A stretch of 64,000 nt of DNA from Linanthus parryae (GCA_023055425.1 JALGPY010000006.1:73750127-73814126); one strand, 5' to 3'; shown: positions 1 to 11,197, counted from the first letter of the stretch. The notes: a model not told the origin generated them from the sequence alone. Translations and numbers: made by a program.

Positions 1-294
1 CATAAACAAGATGCCATAAATTGGCATTTTACATAAGGAATAAGTTGGCTACAGACACTACTTGCATTCAGCAACATGTCATAGATTTCCAAAACTACAT
101 ACAAATTTGCATCACAACCCAGTTCAAAAAATTCAAAGTCGCAGCAGATTCGAGCTTAGTTCAAAAACTACACAAGTCAATCCAGATTCTAGTCTAGTTA
201 ACAGAAATAATAGACGTAGTAGACATTGTGGATCCAAAACTCCATGGCATGAACTATATATAGCACTCCATTCACGAACACCTCGTCCAAAAAG

Positions 295-519
295 CTAAAG
301 TACTCCATTCACGAACCCCTGCAAATATTCATACATAAAGTCACTGCCTACTTGATTCCTAAAGACACTATAATTGATGACAGAATTTAAATTCAGAAAC
401 TTATTTAAGCATTTAGACAAAGCATCGAGGAAGATTTGGTACCGTTGAGCATAACGATTTCTCGACGGCATGAAGTGCTTTCCAAACAGAAAATTCCGAC
501 TGCGTAAGAACAAATACAA
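295..519 (-). CDS. possible terminal coding exon, unknown protein
   Basis: A 74-codon minus-strand frame ending in a stop. Its composition looks like real protein (mixed hydrophobic and basic residues, e.g. FGKHFMPSRNRYAQRY, then a leucine/asparagine-rich helix-like stretch) rather than low complexity. It could be the last exon of a minus-strand gene whose other parts lie at 1414-1521 and near 2.6-3.1 kb. I do not recognise a family. No splice acceptor was fixed with confidence, so the first residues may be intronic. It may also be chance. Confidence 0.2.
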   Translation of the reverse strand: MYLFLRSRNFLFGKHFMPSRNRYAQRYQIFLDALSKCLNKFLNLNSVINYSVFRNQVGSDFMYEYLQGFVNGVL

Positions 520-1413
520 AATTGATTATGATTAGGAAAGGATTCAACATCTGTGAATTGACCAAAATATTCCAATATTTGGGTTTGATAGCTGAATTAA
601 GCCGAAAGCAACAAGCCTTTGCAAGTTACACACATCAAACACTTCTGAAATTATGAAATGTAATGTCTCAGCAAACCCGGGAGAAAATCAAAGATTCACC
701 TAACAGATTGTGCCAAGACTGAGTTTAATCAACTTCACATAAGGTAATCAGCTCTAAACTCTAGCAATCCGTGACTAAGGACTCGTGCAGATGCCTGAAA
801 TCCTATTCAATTTAACTGAATCCCATTGCCGTTCACCATATACTTGAACGATGCAAATAGGAACTGAATCCTATTCAACTTCAAAACCACTCATACGCAT
901 AGTACTACAATCCTATTCAATGTTAAAATTACTACGATAACAATATTCATAGATTTTATAAAAAATTCGAAGAACTGGAAGCATACTTTGGGACATTTTC
1001 ATCTCAAACAACAAGTCACATGTCCAGATACTCGAGCCATAAGTCCAACGAAGTATTAGTTAGAACCTCAAATGCATAAGAGCAAAACAAATAAATTGCT
1101 AATAACTACTTATACAAAGAAGTGAAACTGTCAAAGACAGGTGTAACATGATACTCAATCCACGTAAATAGGGATCCAACAACAGACACTTTCTTACAAC
1201 TTCTAATTTCAGTCAAGCTAGGTAAAGGTAAGATGGAAATAACCCCAGGAAAGTGACGACTAACTACAGGTTGCTCAAGCCACTTACAGTATGCATTTAA
1301 AAAACCTTCTCCCTAATTAACCACAATTATGCAATCGAAGAATGACAGAAGATCGTAAATCCGATAATATTATGATTCTATTCAAATACAAATTTAGTAC
1401 CAAGTCTCTTACC

Positions 1414-1521
1414 TCATTCTCTGTCTGAAGTGTCCGACTCAGATTCCGACACGGACTCCGGCTCAGATTCCTCTTGAAATTCCTCTTCAGATTCCGGATC
1501 AGATTCCGGCTCATAATGTAC
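1414..1521 (-). CDS. possible acidic exon of an unidentified minus-strand gene
   Basis: On the minus strand a good 3' splice acceptor (TTTGCAG) precedes position 1521. The frame that follows encodes about 35 residues very rich in Glu, Ser, Asp and Pro (PESDPESEEEF, then SESESD) and ends at a TGA. A consensus donor, GAG followed by GTAAGA, begins directly after the stop. Acidic Ser/Glu tails like this are common in nuclear proteins. Alternatively the frame is a chance product of a purine-rich repeat, because another frame is also open but strongly basic. Function unknown. Confidence 0.25.
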   Translation of the reverse strand, partial: VHYEPESDPESEEEFQEESEPESVSESESDTSDRE

Positions 1522-3340
1522 CTGCAAACAATGATAAAAGGAATAAGATCATATATTGGATTATGGGCAAACCACGTGTGTGGTTTTTGAAGTTTGGCCT
1601 TGAAAATATTGAATTGACAAGAAACATGGCTATAACAACACCTTTCAGCAAGTTTGGGAGGGCCTCATGTTAAAACTGCATTCCATCATATGTGAAAAGC
1701 AGGAACTAGAATGGAATAGTGGTAAAATCTGCTCCAGGAAAGAATGCATCATAACATGCACAATAAAGTAAGATGTCAAATATTAGTAGCTGGAAGCATT
1801 AATTTCCACTCATATAAGATAAGGTGTAGCTATTTTTAAAAATGGTCTAACCAAACCTTTGAGCTTCAACCAAGTCATTTTGCTAAACTATTCCTTAAAG
1901 AACATTGCAAAACAAAACTCATGGAGATTTCATAAATAGTGAAACAATAGCTTGTTATTATAAGCATTGAGGACAGATATATATTGCATAGATATGTCCC
2001 ATCTAACCTCGGAGAGAACATAGAAAATCAACACAAAGATGACATTTGTTATATACAGCATATGGATTGAAGAATTGTGGTCGCCATGGCTTCACACAAT
2101 CATAGAACAACCCAGTAAACCTTATAATACTTCTAATGGGTTAAAGGTTTAAATAGATTTGAATGTCGTATTACTAAAGGTAAAGTCAGAGAAAAGTTCA
2201 GAATTGCTGAAACAAAGGTGCCCTATGGGAAGAAGATTCAGACAGTGAATTATGCATCCACCTTTTTTGTAACTAACAGGAGTATAAGATACAAATTATT
2301 TGTGTGCTAGGAATGAAATTAGACATTCCATTAACTTTGTTGTTGCATGATTAGGTACAAAAATGCCCAGGTCTAGAAAACAGATCCAAAACCTAAACAA
2401 ATTGGCAACGTTAGGAAAACAATTCGTAAAAATTAAATCAAAAGAAAATACAAACTAAATCTTCAAACTACAACACCAAAAAAATTAAAACTTTAGTGAA
2501 CATAACCCCAAAAATTATAGACCTCAAACATAACAGCGCAAGATTACATGCAACTGTACAACTGAGAACCAATAGTGCAAGATTACATGTAACTGTATAA
2601 CTTAGAACCATCAGTTAATCCCTTGGAGCCACAGCAGAAACCTTTGATATTGTAAACAGCAAAAAATAACACAAATAGAGCTTGGTGGATTAGAGAAAGG
2701 GGGAGAGCAGAAGACGTAAAGGGAGAGAGTGAGGGAAGTAGTGGACATAACTGACCGGAGTTTGAGTGCAAGCACGGTTCCCCTCTATGGGATTTCCCTC
2801 TAATTGAGAGTCTGCAAACACCCAATTTCAATATCGAATGAAAATAAATAGCTGTCAAGATCGGCATGAGCAGAGAGACAAGGGGAGAAACAAAGAGATC
2901 TTTAAACACTGCCAAAACCAAGGAATGGCAGAAACCCTAGGTTGGAACAATGCCAAGGAATGGAAAATAACCCTAGGTTAGAGAAAAGTATCAAGTTAGA
3001 TCTATGGTTTGAGATCTTCGTCAAAGACAAAGATTAGACTTCCTCGAGCGGGACTGAGAGTGCTTCATCCATCGGATGAGGCTCTTCGGTGGGAGAACAC
3101 CAGATTAGAGAAGGGAAGCGAAAGACGATGATGTGAGAGGGTATTGGTGCATACGTCTTCCAATTCAATTAGTAGCCCACTGAGTTTTTCCTATTCATTT
3201 TGTTCAATGAGTTAGGTATTGATCGGAGTGTTGAGATTGTTCCAATTCGACGGTGTAAGAGAGATTTTTATGGGTGATATCCTCAAGAAAATCGTAGAGG
3301 GAGGAGTCTAATGAGTGCCCTGTGAGTCCACTATGTTTTT
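1522..3340 (-). other. putative intron / 5' leader region of the same minus-strand gene
   Basis: No convincing coding frame. On the minus strand, 3130-2580 resembles a plant 5' leader: pyrimidine-rich, with two copies of the CTAGGGTT motif at about 2935-2975 and a candidate acceptor (GTTTGCAG) near 2815. The 112-codon frame at 2583-2921 has unnatural composition and is not called. The sequence around 2921-2980 contains a short imperfect duplication (aaggaatgg...aaccctaggtt). This would fit a promoter and first intron reading leftward, but no start codon was identified. Confidence 0.25.
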
Positions 3341-3559
3341 CTTAAATTTTAATTTTCCCTCCCTCCCACAAATTGGTAGCGCTTGAATATTTTAAGTTTA
3401 CCTTCCAAAAGTTATGTACTTTTACTTTTTTTTTTTTTAAATGACTTTACTTTTACTGTTGACAATTATGTAAGTCACCAAAATACAAAGTTTGTCACCT
3501 TATTTAACATTTTCCTAGATGGGAAAACGCATAAATTTCTCGACTAATTTTTTATTTAA

Positions 3560-3691
3560 AATATCACAATGTTGACAAGCAATAGCACATATATCGACAA
3601 ACATAAATATTGTAGATAAATCATGTAACTAGCTACACATAACTGCTTGTCGACAAAAAAATTGTCAATAAAGGTCATTTTTGTTGTAGTG
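3560..3691 (-). mobile_element. terminal part of a CACTA-type DNA transposon
   Basis: Read on the minus strand the segment begins at 3691 with CACTACAACAAAAATGACC, the terminus typical of plant CACTA (En/Spm) elements. Inside it are short subterminal repeats of a TCGACAA/TTGTCGACA type (3595-3665). It abuts a Copia RNase H sequence exactly, so it probably inserted there. The opposite terminus was not found; a CACTA string at about 3331 does not fit as a partner. The inner boundary is a guess. Confidence 0.45.
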
Positions 3692-4006
3692 TGGTGCTTG
3701 TTGCTCACAAGTACTATGGATTGCTAAACAATTAAGAGATCTTGAATATGAATTCAGAAATGTGCCTATCAACTGTGACAATACTAGTGCCATTTCAATA
3801 TCAAAGAACCCATTGCAGCATTCAAGGACTAAGAATATAGATGCGAGACGTCATTTTATTAGAGATCATGCTGGGAAAGGTGATGTTTTAATTTTATTTC
3901 AACTACTATGCAGATAGCTGATTTTTTCACTAAACCTTTTCCAAATGAGAGTTTTTCATCCCTAATGCTTGAATTGGGTATGTTAAATAAGGATGCATTG
4001 GTTTAG
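3692..4006 (+). pseudogene. Copia RNase H, C-terminal fragment (S1)
   Basis: The translation carries the C-terminal signature of plant Copia polyproteins: a CDNTSAISISKNP-type stretch, HSRTKNID, RRHFIRDH, then ADFFTKPF with the final leucine-rich tail ending at TAG 4004-4006. It is the same region, residue for residue similar, as the fragment at 63611-63898. One frameshift lies near 3890-3905. The upstream part is cut by a CACTA terminus at 3691. RNase H removes RNA from the RNA/DNA hybrid during reverse transcription; this copy cannot be functional. Confidence 0.8.
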
Positions 4007-4087
4007 GTGGAGTATTAGTTCTTACTTGTGTTATGTGTGAAACTCTGAAAGCCTTCAGATCATACTTTCTTAGCCTTGAAAGTATGC

Positions 4088-4155
4088 TTCAAAGCTTTGA
4101 AGTTTTCAGGCAGCCATGAAATTTCTCAAAGCTTTGGGCCACTGTTTCAAAGCTG
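4088..4155. repeat. AAGCTT-centred palindrome cluster (S1)
   Basis: Three consecutive sites built on TCAAAGCTTTGA: a perfect 14-bp palindrome TTCAAAGCTTTGAA at 4088-4101, then CAAAGCTTTGGG near 4127-4138 and CAAAGCTGTGAG near 4147. They lie between the RNase H stop and the extra ORF. More copies occur in the 3' LTR (about 6737-6757, 6945-6966, 7913-7928, 7990-8010). The second Sirevirus-like element has an analogous series with a different centre. Confidence 0.7.
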
Positions 4156-4452
4156 TGAGTAATATGCTATGTATTTGTATTTAAAATTGGATCACAAGAT
4201 ATTATGTGATATCTTTTTAGATAATTATAGAATATTTTATATATTCAGAGGATTTGGTTAAAATATCCCAAAATATCTCAAGAAAATCTTTTAAAATCTG
4301 ATTTGCATGCAATCCTTCTTTAAATCAAACTTTTCTACCTACTTAAGCCAACTCCAGGGCTTATTTCTCTCATTCTCAATCTCTTTCTCTCCGTATCTTT
4401 CTCTCTCTCTCTCTCTCAATTTCTTTCTCAACTCTCTGAAACCCTAAACCCA

Positions 4453-6280
4453 ATGGAGCGCAAATTAGAGAGAATCAAGCAGCAAAGACAAAGTTCTGCT
4501 AAGAGAATAAAGAGAAAGGCTAACAGAAAGATCACCATTCATGGATCAGATTCAAATGAAAGATCCATCATTCAAGAGACTTCTCCACCTTCAAGAAGAT
4601 AAAGAAGAAAAGGAAGTTTAAGAAGAGGTTCAAGAATATGGGTCTGAAACTGAATCTTGAACATAGGAAGTGGTGAAAGCTAAGGAGAAGGGGAGTAAAG
4701 ATCAAGGAGATCAGTCAAGCAAGAAGAAGAAAGAGGTTCTGCAGAGAAGAAGAGTGCTCCATCAACCAAAGAAAAGAAGCCAGAGGATAAAAGACTGATC
4801 CACCAACAGAGAAGAAGATGGTTAAGCACAGTGCCATGAAAACCAAGAAAGATTTTGAGATTGATAAGCATATTCTACCTGAGTCTTGGCTTATAAACCC
4901 TGAGGTTAAAGTTGTTTGGATGGATGGTTATGCATCTTCTAAGGTAGCCTTTTGTAGTCTTATAAGTGATGAACTGTTAGAGAAATTGGATATATACTAC
5001 ATTAGGAAGTTAGAGATTCTTCTTTTGGAAAAATGTTGAATCCACCTTCTGAGTCTTATCCTAGGCCAACTGGATTGTCTTATTTTAATCTAACAAGAGA
5101 TGGATGAGAGTGATAGTTTTATTCTTACTTATAAGCTGGCTGGTGTGGACATAAGGTTGGAACATAAAGTGTTTTCTAAAGTTTTGGGAGTTCCCAGGAA
5201 TTATAACATACATGAGCATCCAGATAGGAGAGAGTGTTTGAAATTAGCTAAATCCATGTTTTTGTTGGAGGGAACCCCTACTGGACCCAAACAGTTAACA
5301 CATTCTGTGTTTAACTGTGAAGCTAAAATTCTATTCTCAATTATCATGAGATGTGTAGTACCCAGGGAGCATTCCAAAGAGTTGGTGACAGATAGGGTGT
5401 TGGTACTGATGTACTTGATTCGCCAAGGCTTTGAGATTTATTTGCCTACTGTGATTATGGAGCATATGGTGTACTGTGGTACTAGAACTAAAAATACTTC
5501 TTTGCCTTATGCAAATATGTTTCCATTGTTCTTTAAACACTTTGGAGTATCCATGAAGGATGTGGAGAATATTACAAATGTTTTGGGTTGGTTGATGAAG
5601 CTTAACTTCAAATGATTAAATTAGTTCAGACTAGTAAAGGGAAGTGGAAGTTTTATTCTGAAATAGGTACAAAAGAGTTTAAGGAAAAGGACTATATCAA
5701 ACCCAGAGAAGCGACAACATTAAAGTCTTCTGGTAACTTGGATTTTTCTCAGGTTCTTGACAGAGTTGAAGTCTTGGAGGATGGTATTGAGGATCTCAGA
5801 TAAGGACTGTTTGATTTATCCATTGACTTGTGAATTCAAAGGTTTGGTAGCTTCAAAACTAAATGTTATCACCAAGGGTTTGGACTTGTAGAAGATACCA
5901 TCTGCTGAAAGCAAAGATACCAGCATTGATTCTGGTGAGATTCTTGGAGAAGTGTTGAGATTTTGGTAGTTCCAATAGTTCTTGCCTCAAAGGATTTATT
6001 TGAACAGTCAAATGAGGAAGCTGGTGGTGAGGAGACTGCTGAAGAAGGGACTGAGAAGAATATTGCTACAGTTGAGGAAGTGATTGCTGAGGTGGTTGAT
6101 GATGTGGAAGATGAGAATGTGGAAGATAACAAGTTGAGACTGCAGAAGAGTCATATGATGAAGCAGCAGAGGAAGAACAGGTGGAGACTAAGGACAAAGG
6201 CAAGGGCAAAGCTGAAAGTGGGAAGCAAAGCTGAAAGTGGGAAGAAGACTACCAAGAAAAGTGCTAGAACTGGAACTTGA
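4453..6280 (+). pseudogene. extra ORF downstream of pol in Sirevirus-like element S1
   Basis: A degenerate frame starts at ATG 4453 (50 codons, strongly basic, MERKLERIKQQRQ, stop at 4600-4602). It resumes at 4818-5039, 5100-5615 and 5612-5803, and ends in an acidic/lysine-rich tail at 5963-6280. The middle holds a conserved block: LAGVD, then KQLTHSVFNCEAKILFSIIM, RCVVPREHSKELVTDRV, LPYAN. The same blocks in the same order occur in the inverted element at 61400-63180. The block resembles proteins annotated in plants as putative transposon protein; I cannot assign a biochemical role. Position fits the variable third gene of Sireviruses. At least three frameshifts or stops separate the pieces. 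Confidence 0.65.
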
Positions 6281-6404
6281 AAGCCTTGAAGCCTTTCTGT
6301 CTGGACATTTCTTTCTTTCTTTCTTTATTTCTTCTAAGTCCTGAAGTCTTTTGTTTTGTTTTCTTTTAAAACCTCTCAAATGATCCTACTTTTGTTTCAA
6401 TTCT

Positions 6405-6432
6405 TTGATGAAAGTCAAAAAGGAGGAGAAGT
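6405..6432 (+). other. polypurine motif upstream of the S1 3' LTR
   Basis: The string TTGATGAAAGTCAAAAAGG followed by AGGAGAAG matches, on the opposite strand, the counterpart at 61256-61290 (GATGGAAGTCAAAAAGGGGG). It is the polypurine-type block that follows the extra ORF in both elements and would serve as, or resemble, a plus-strand primer. A second purine run, TTTGGGGGAG at 6684-6692, is closer to the LTR. Confidence 0.5.
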
Positions 6433-6694
6433 TTTATTTGCTTATCTCTTATTTCTGAAATTTTGTAATAATTTGGATACTGTAGGATGTTTCTAGGTGG
6501 TTTTATGCTATGATTTGTTTTAGATATATCTGTGTTGTGCTTGATCTGATGTATGTGCTATGATTTATCGAGTTAAATTTTAATGGTAACTTTGAGTTGC
6601 AGGAAATCTTGAAAATCAATAATATTTGTTTTGTCTTTCATCAATGGAGAGATTGATAATTCATAGCTCTTGAGTTTGAAACTTTGGGGGAGTT

Positions 6695-8135
6695 TGTTCC
6701 TTGATGATGAAAGACGGAAGTTCAGATACACTTAGTTTCAAAGCTTCAAAGCTTTGAGTTACTGTAGTGTTCCTATATTTATATTGAGCCTAATATTCTT
6801 GTGTTTGCAGGCTTAGATATTGGATCAGGGGATGATTTTATCATTCACTAATGTCTCTTAAAAATATTATTGTATCTTTGTTTGGTATATATAAGTTCCT
6901 AGATTGCAGTATTCAGTTTTAAAGTTCATTCATATGAATTGGCAATCAAAGCTCCAAAGCTTTGAGATTGCTTTTATGATAAGAACTGCTTAACTGGATT
7001 ATGTATGCAGGATGAGTTGTTGGATTCGAGATTGTATTAGGAGTTAATCTAACTTATTATTATGTTATGTACCTTGTATTACAGTTATATACACATGTGG
7101 CTTTTTATATTGAATTTTATCTAAGGTAAAATTAGCTAGGGTTTATGCAGGAACTGTCTGTCTAATAGATCAGTTTGTGTGGCTAATTTGTCTAGATCTT
7201 GTTTGATCTGTGTGGCTCAGATTGTACAGAATTTTTGGTCGTTCGAACGTTCATAAACAAAGTCAAAAAGCTATTCAAACATAGTTGTTGAAAGAAGCAT
7301 CTCAGGGGAGAGGATTTGTAAGAATTCAGTTCCTAAAATCTCTCAAGCAGTTTCAAGTTGTTGATAAAAGCTAGAGTTTGAATTTCAAACAGATACATTG
7401 AGAGAGGCTGATCAATAGAAAAGAGGAGTGTTTTACAATCATGGGAAATCATACAAACAACTCTTCATTCAATCAAGCTTTCAACATTGAAGGAGAAGAA
7501 GATCAATCATCAAGAAAATTGAAGAACACTTCCAAGGTTTACTTCTTAATCTTTTCTATGTTCTTCAATATGTACTTAATTTGTGTTATCATTCTGATTT
7601 CTTAAACCTCACAAACTTAGAAGTTTAGTTTTTTAAGTGAACTACAAGAGGTTCTTACTGTTTCAATATGTTGTAGTTGGTATTAGATAGGTCGGGAACC
7701 ACAAGCTGTATAAGTGTAAGGTAGCTCACTTAGGCTTGAGATCTAGGGATAAATCTGGGTGATTAATAAGAAGTGTGTTGAAATCCTGGAAAATCAGATT
7801 TCTCAGGCAGAGACTAGGTCCAATTGTGACTGGCCTCAGTAAAAATCCTTGTGTTCTTATGCTTTATCTTGTTGATGTTCATTGCTGTTAGTATTATGTT
7901 CAAATCAATCAGCTCCAAAGCTTTGGAGAATTTCCAATATCAAAGATTTGAAGCTTCTGTTACTGCAGTTGCATTTCTAGCTTCTCAAATCTTTTCCAAA
8001 GCTTTGGGATTTCAACTGCACATTTGCTTAAAGTTTCAAGAGGCAAGTTATTGGGAAAAAAGTTTGCATACTCTATTCAACCCCCCCCCCCCCACCTTCT
8101 AGAGTATTAGATCCTGTTTATTTACTTGCATTACA
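6695..8135 (+). repeat. 3' LTR of Sirevirus-like element S1
   Basis: Begins TGTTCCTTGATGATG just after the purine run TTTGGGGGAG and ends ...TTGCATTACA. Near its end is a run of 13 C (8081-8093) in the context CTCTATTCAA-C13-ACCTTCTAGAGTATT. The same arrangement occurs inverted in the second element at 59805-59850. Palindromes of the CAAAGCTTTG type are scattered within. Length ~1.44 kb. No 5' partner lies in the window, so the boundaries come from motif logic and comparison with the second element. Confidence 0.6.
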
Positions 8136-8159
8136 AACTTTCAGTTGGGTTAGGGTTTT

Positions 8160-8800
8160 CAACCGGAACGATGTCCGGTTCGATGCTCAAGATCGGACGG
8201 TTTGATCATGGGAAGATTATTTCAGTTTGTGAAAGATAAAGATGTGTGCCTTGTTGAAGCAACAAGATCTTTGGTTTCCATTGGCGAATAAGAAGGGTGT
8301 AGATACAAACCACCTATGAGTTTTTGAAGATGGATGAGCAGGCGCATGCGACGATCATGATGTGCCTCGTGGACAACGTGATCACTAGGGTCGTAGATCA
8401 GGAGACGACAGCTGGCTTATGGTCAAATTTGAAGGACCTCTACATTAAAAAGTCGATGGCCAACAAGTTGATGTTGAAGTAGCGTCTATTCAGTATGTGA
8501 ATGTTGGAAGGTACGCATATTAGTGATCACTCTGACAATTTGAACACTATTTTGCTTTAATTGTGCAACAGCGAGGAGATTGTGAGTGATGTTGACGCGA
8601 CTTTGATATTGTTGGTCTCTCTACCTCCATCTTATGAGGTTTTCTTAAAATTTTTCTTGATTTAGAAAGATACTATAACCCTAAAGGATGTTAAGCCGGC
8701 GCTGCACACGAGGGAATAGAGGAACAAGACGATGGAGAAAGACGATCATGATTCTTGGTTTAATTTGAGTGTGAGGAACAAAAATTGACTGTTGGCACTT
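8160..8800 (+). pseudogene. Copia gag remnant (UBN2-type)
   Basis: Reading across stops, the frame shows the usual plant Copia gag course: LWSNLKDLYIKKSMANKL, LEGTHISDH, LNTILL, DVDATLILLVSLPPSYEVFL, TLKDVKPALHTRE. At least four in-frame stops and two frameshifts interrupt it, and no CCHC zinc knuckle follows. The remnant ends where a MITE begins at 8835, and I see no continuation past 22808. Gag forms the virus-like particle that packages element RNA; this copy is dead. Confidence 0.65.
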
Positions 8801-8834
8801 ATTAACTTATATTATTGGTTTCAACACAATTTAA

Positions 8835-8963
8835 GGATCTTAGACACTTTCACCCCTTAGGCTTGACACAAAGACTCTCTTAATCAGTCGAATAGTAAGA
8901 CACTTACACTCCTTAATTGTGACATCGTTCATACGGGACGTAATCTGTCAGTGAAAGTAGTTT
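8835..8963. mobile_element. left half of a foldback MITE (Mutator-like) split by a chromovirus
   Basis: Starts GGATCTTAGACACTTTCA and is the reverse complement, with scattered mismatches, of the sequence ending at 22799 (...GTGTCTTTTATCC). The inverted terminal repeat is about 40 bp. A perfect 9-bp target duplication ACAATTTAA flanks the pair (8826-8834 and 22800-22808). Nine-base duplications and long inverted ends are typical of Mutator-like MITEs. Removing the chromovirus and one AGTTT leaves a unit of ~287 bp without coding capacity. Confidence 0.75.
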
Positions 8964-11197
8964 TGTAACACCCCCAAAATGACCAAGCCTAAAATCTGGG
9001 GTGTCACTCCGTACCCGAGATGAACCGGATACAAGGAGATTTAAAATATAGGATCCAATCATAACATCCATTAAGTCTTAGAATAATACTTATTAAAAAT
9101 TTAAACCTTTGTGCCTCAACCATGGGCATAAAACAAAATTAGAATTCTCTGATACTAAAAGGAGTTCTAAGAAATAGTAATGTGAAAGTTTCTAAATAAT
9201 ATGATGAGTCGCGCTCCCGTTAAACCAAGCTCCCATCGAACCCTGTGGTGCAGAAAACAGAAAAGGGAACACCACGGTTCCAAAATCAGCAATAAATACA
9301 GAGCTAATAAACATCTAAGCATGTAAAATGATGAAGAAGTAATTTGCAAAACAATAGGCAATTTATAGTAGTTTAGCTAACACAAAGTGGAAGCAAAAGC
9401 TCTGACACTTATAAGACAACAAGAGAGATTCTAATTTCATTATTTAAAATAGGAAATTCAAAAATCACATATTCATCCAATTTTCATCAAATCCAAAATC
9501 ACATTGTTAATTTGATACGGGGAAAAAGAACCAACCACTTCGCAAGCATCCAGGACCTTAAGTGTCGACAACCCCAACAAGGTTTCTTGCGGCTAGAAGG
9601 GTGAGTACAAGGAGCTATCCGGGTAATTGCAACCGGATTACATAAAACAAATTGGACAAGAGACCGAAGTCAACACGACCAAGCCAATAGTAACCATGAA
9701 ACAACCCCGGACAGCTCTTCCACTTTACATGAGATTATAGTGATGTTTTCAAAGAAACGTGTCAACAAGTGGAAATCAATATTGAAATAGCACAAAACAC
9801 ATAAAATCATTTTGAGACAAGTAGGAAGGAAATCATTTGACACGAAGTCCGTTAGGCACATTAGGCCTGGCATGTTTACTCACCTCAAATAAACGCAACT
9901 ACAGCAACTCAGTCGTAATACTCGACGTATCATTCGTCTGAGAACTTGTTGCCTACAAGTTAATGATATTCTAAATAATATATTTCTAACACGCCAACAA
10001 TACATACAAATCCCTACATGCAATGCAAAACGTCCCCTAATAAACCTTCCCAACTTTCCTAGAGTAAGATTACGACTTTTATTTAAAATATGGTTTATAA
10101 AACTAGCTTTTATTATTTATAAAAACATACTAAACTATAATTATATAACTTATAAGGTAATATAATTTCTAATATTACTAATATTATATAGGTCAAAGAA
10201 AATTAATAAATATTTAGTTAACAAAGAATGTTATTTTACCAAAACTTGATAAAGTAAAAAACATATAACTATTATAGTAGTTCCCATAAACAAAAATAAT
10301 GTTTTCGTAACAAAGGAGAAATAGATTTTCCATAAAGCACAACTAATACCCCCACTAATTTCAAATAATTCACAATCACCCCCACAAGTTCCACAACGAA
10401 CACCACAACCCCCAAAGTTTCCTACTTGTTTCAACCTACTTTCTCCTTCTCAAAAACCCACTGCAACAATTTTTTCTCAACACATCAAATGGTCCTTCAT
10501 GGCAACTAAAGAAGAATTGGAAATCAGGAGTTGAGATTGGGTTTATCGGAAGAAGGAGGGGACGATGGCGATGGAGGTGACTCGTGACGGCGGCGGCCGC
10601 GGCGATTGGGTAGCGGCGTCGGGGGATGGGCAGCGGCGCCGAGAGAGAGACAGATAGTGCGATTGAGAGGGAGAGATTGCTTGGTGTTGGTGTGGGTCAA
10701 AATCTGAGTTTGAGGTGGGTTTTTATAGCCTTTGGGTGAAGAATCCGGCGAGGATTAGGAAACCCACCGGAGATATATTCGATTCCGACTTGGGATGAAA
10801 AATTGGCGAATTGGGTTTGTGTAATGAGAAAAAATTAGTCTTTGTCGTACTTGTAGTTGATTAGGATTGAATTTGGGTGAAAAGAGGATAAAATTTGAAG
10901 AGTTGGTGTTGGAGGTGGTGTTGGCCGACGGTGGAGAACAACTCACGATGGGAGTTGGAGGTTGAGGAAGAAGATGATACATTTTTTGATAAAAGACACT
11001 TATCCCCCTATAAGTTTAGGTAAAAGACATCTACCACCTCCTAAATTAGTTAAAAGACGCTAATTAAGTTAGATAAAAGTCACAAAACCCCCAAGACTCT
11101 AATAAAAATAAAAATTAACTCCCAAACAATAAAAATTAACACCCAAAACTTATAATAATATCACAAAATATCCGTATGTACAAAACGGGGTAGTTTA
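8964..11197 (-). repeat. 3' LTR of the Tekay-type chromovirus
   Basis: Pairs along its whole length with 20398-22636. Both begin on the plus strand TGTAACACCCCC; the right copy ends ...TATTTCA, so the element LTR reads TG...CA, while this copy's outer TGAAAT has decayed to TAAACT. Inside, 10560-10660 is a GC-rich stretch (GCGGCGGCCGCGGCGA) followed by GA-rich sequence, unlike the AT-rich rest. A degenerate series AAAAGACA(C/T)(T/C)TA lies at 10985-11060. The open frames here are not conserved in the other LTR. Confidence 0.85.

Larger units (their letters stand above)
3692..8135 (+). mobile_element. Sirevirus-like Ty1/copia element, 5'-truncated (element S1)
   Basis: Order on the plus strand: end of Copia RNase H (to 4006), a non-coding stretch with AAGCTT-centred palindromes (4088-4155), an extra degenerate ORF (4453-6280), a polypurine motif (about 6413-6431), a second polypurine tract (6685-6692) and a 3' LTR (6695-8135). 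An additional ORF downstream of RNase H, several polypurine tracts and palindromes in non-coding parts are features described for Sireviruses. The 5' LTR, gag, protease, integrase and most of RT are missing. A second element with the same layout lies inverted at 59787-64000. Confidence 0.75.

Noticed and set aside
2583..2921. 112-codon minus-strand frame
   Set aside because: Leu/Ser/Phe-rich and leader-like, with a better explanation as 5' UTR/intron. A candidate splice acceptor lies inside it.
3329..3691. CACTA string at 3331 as the left partner of the CACTA end at 3691
   Set aside because: Its following bases (TGTTTTTC) do not match the terminus at 3691 and no 3-bp duplication fits, so only the right end is called.
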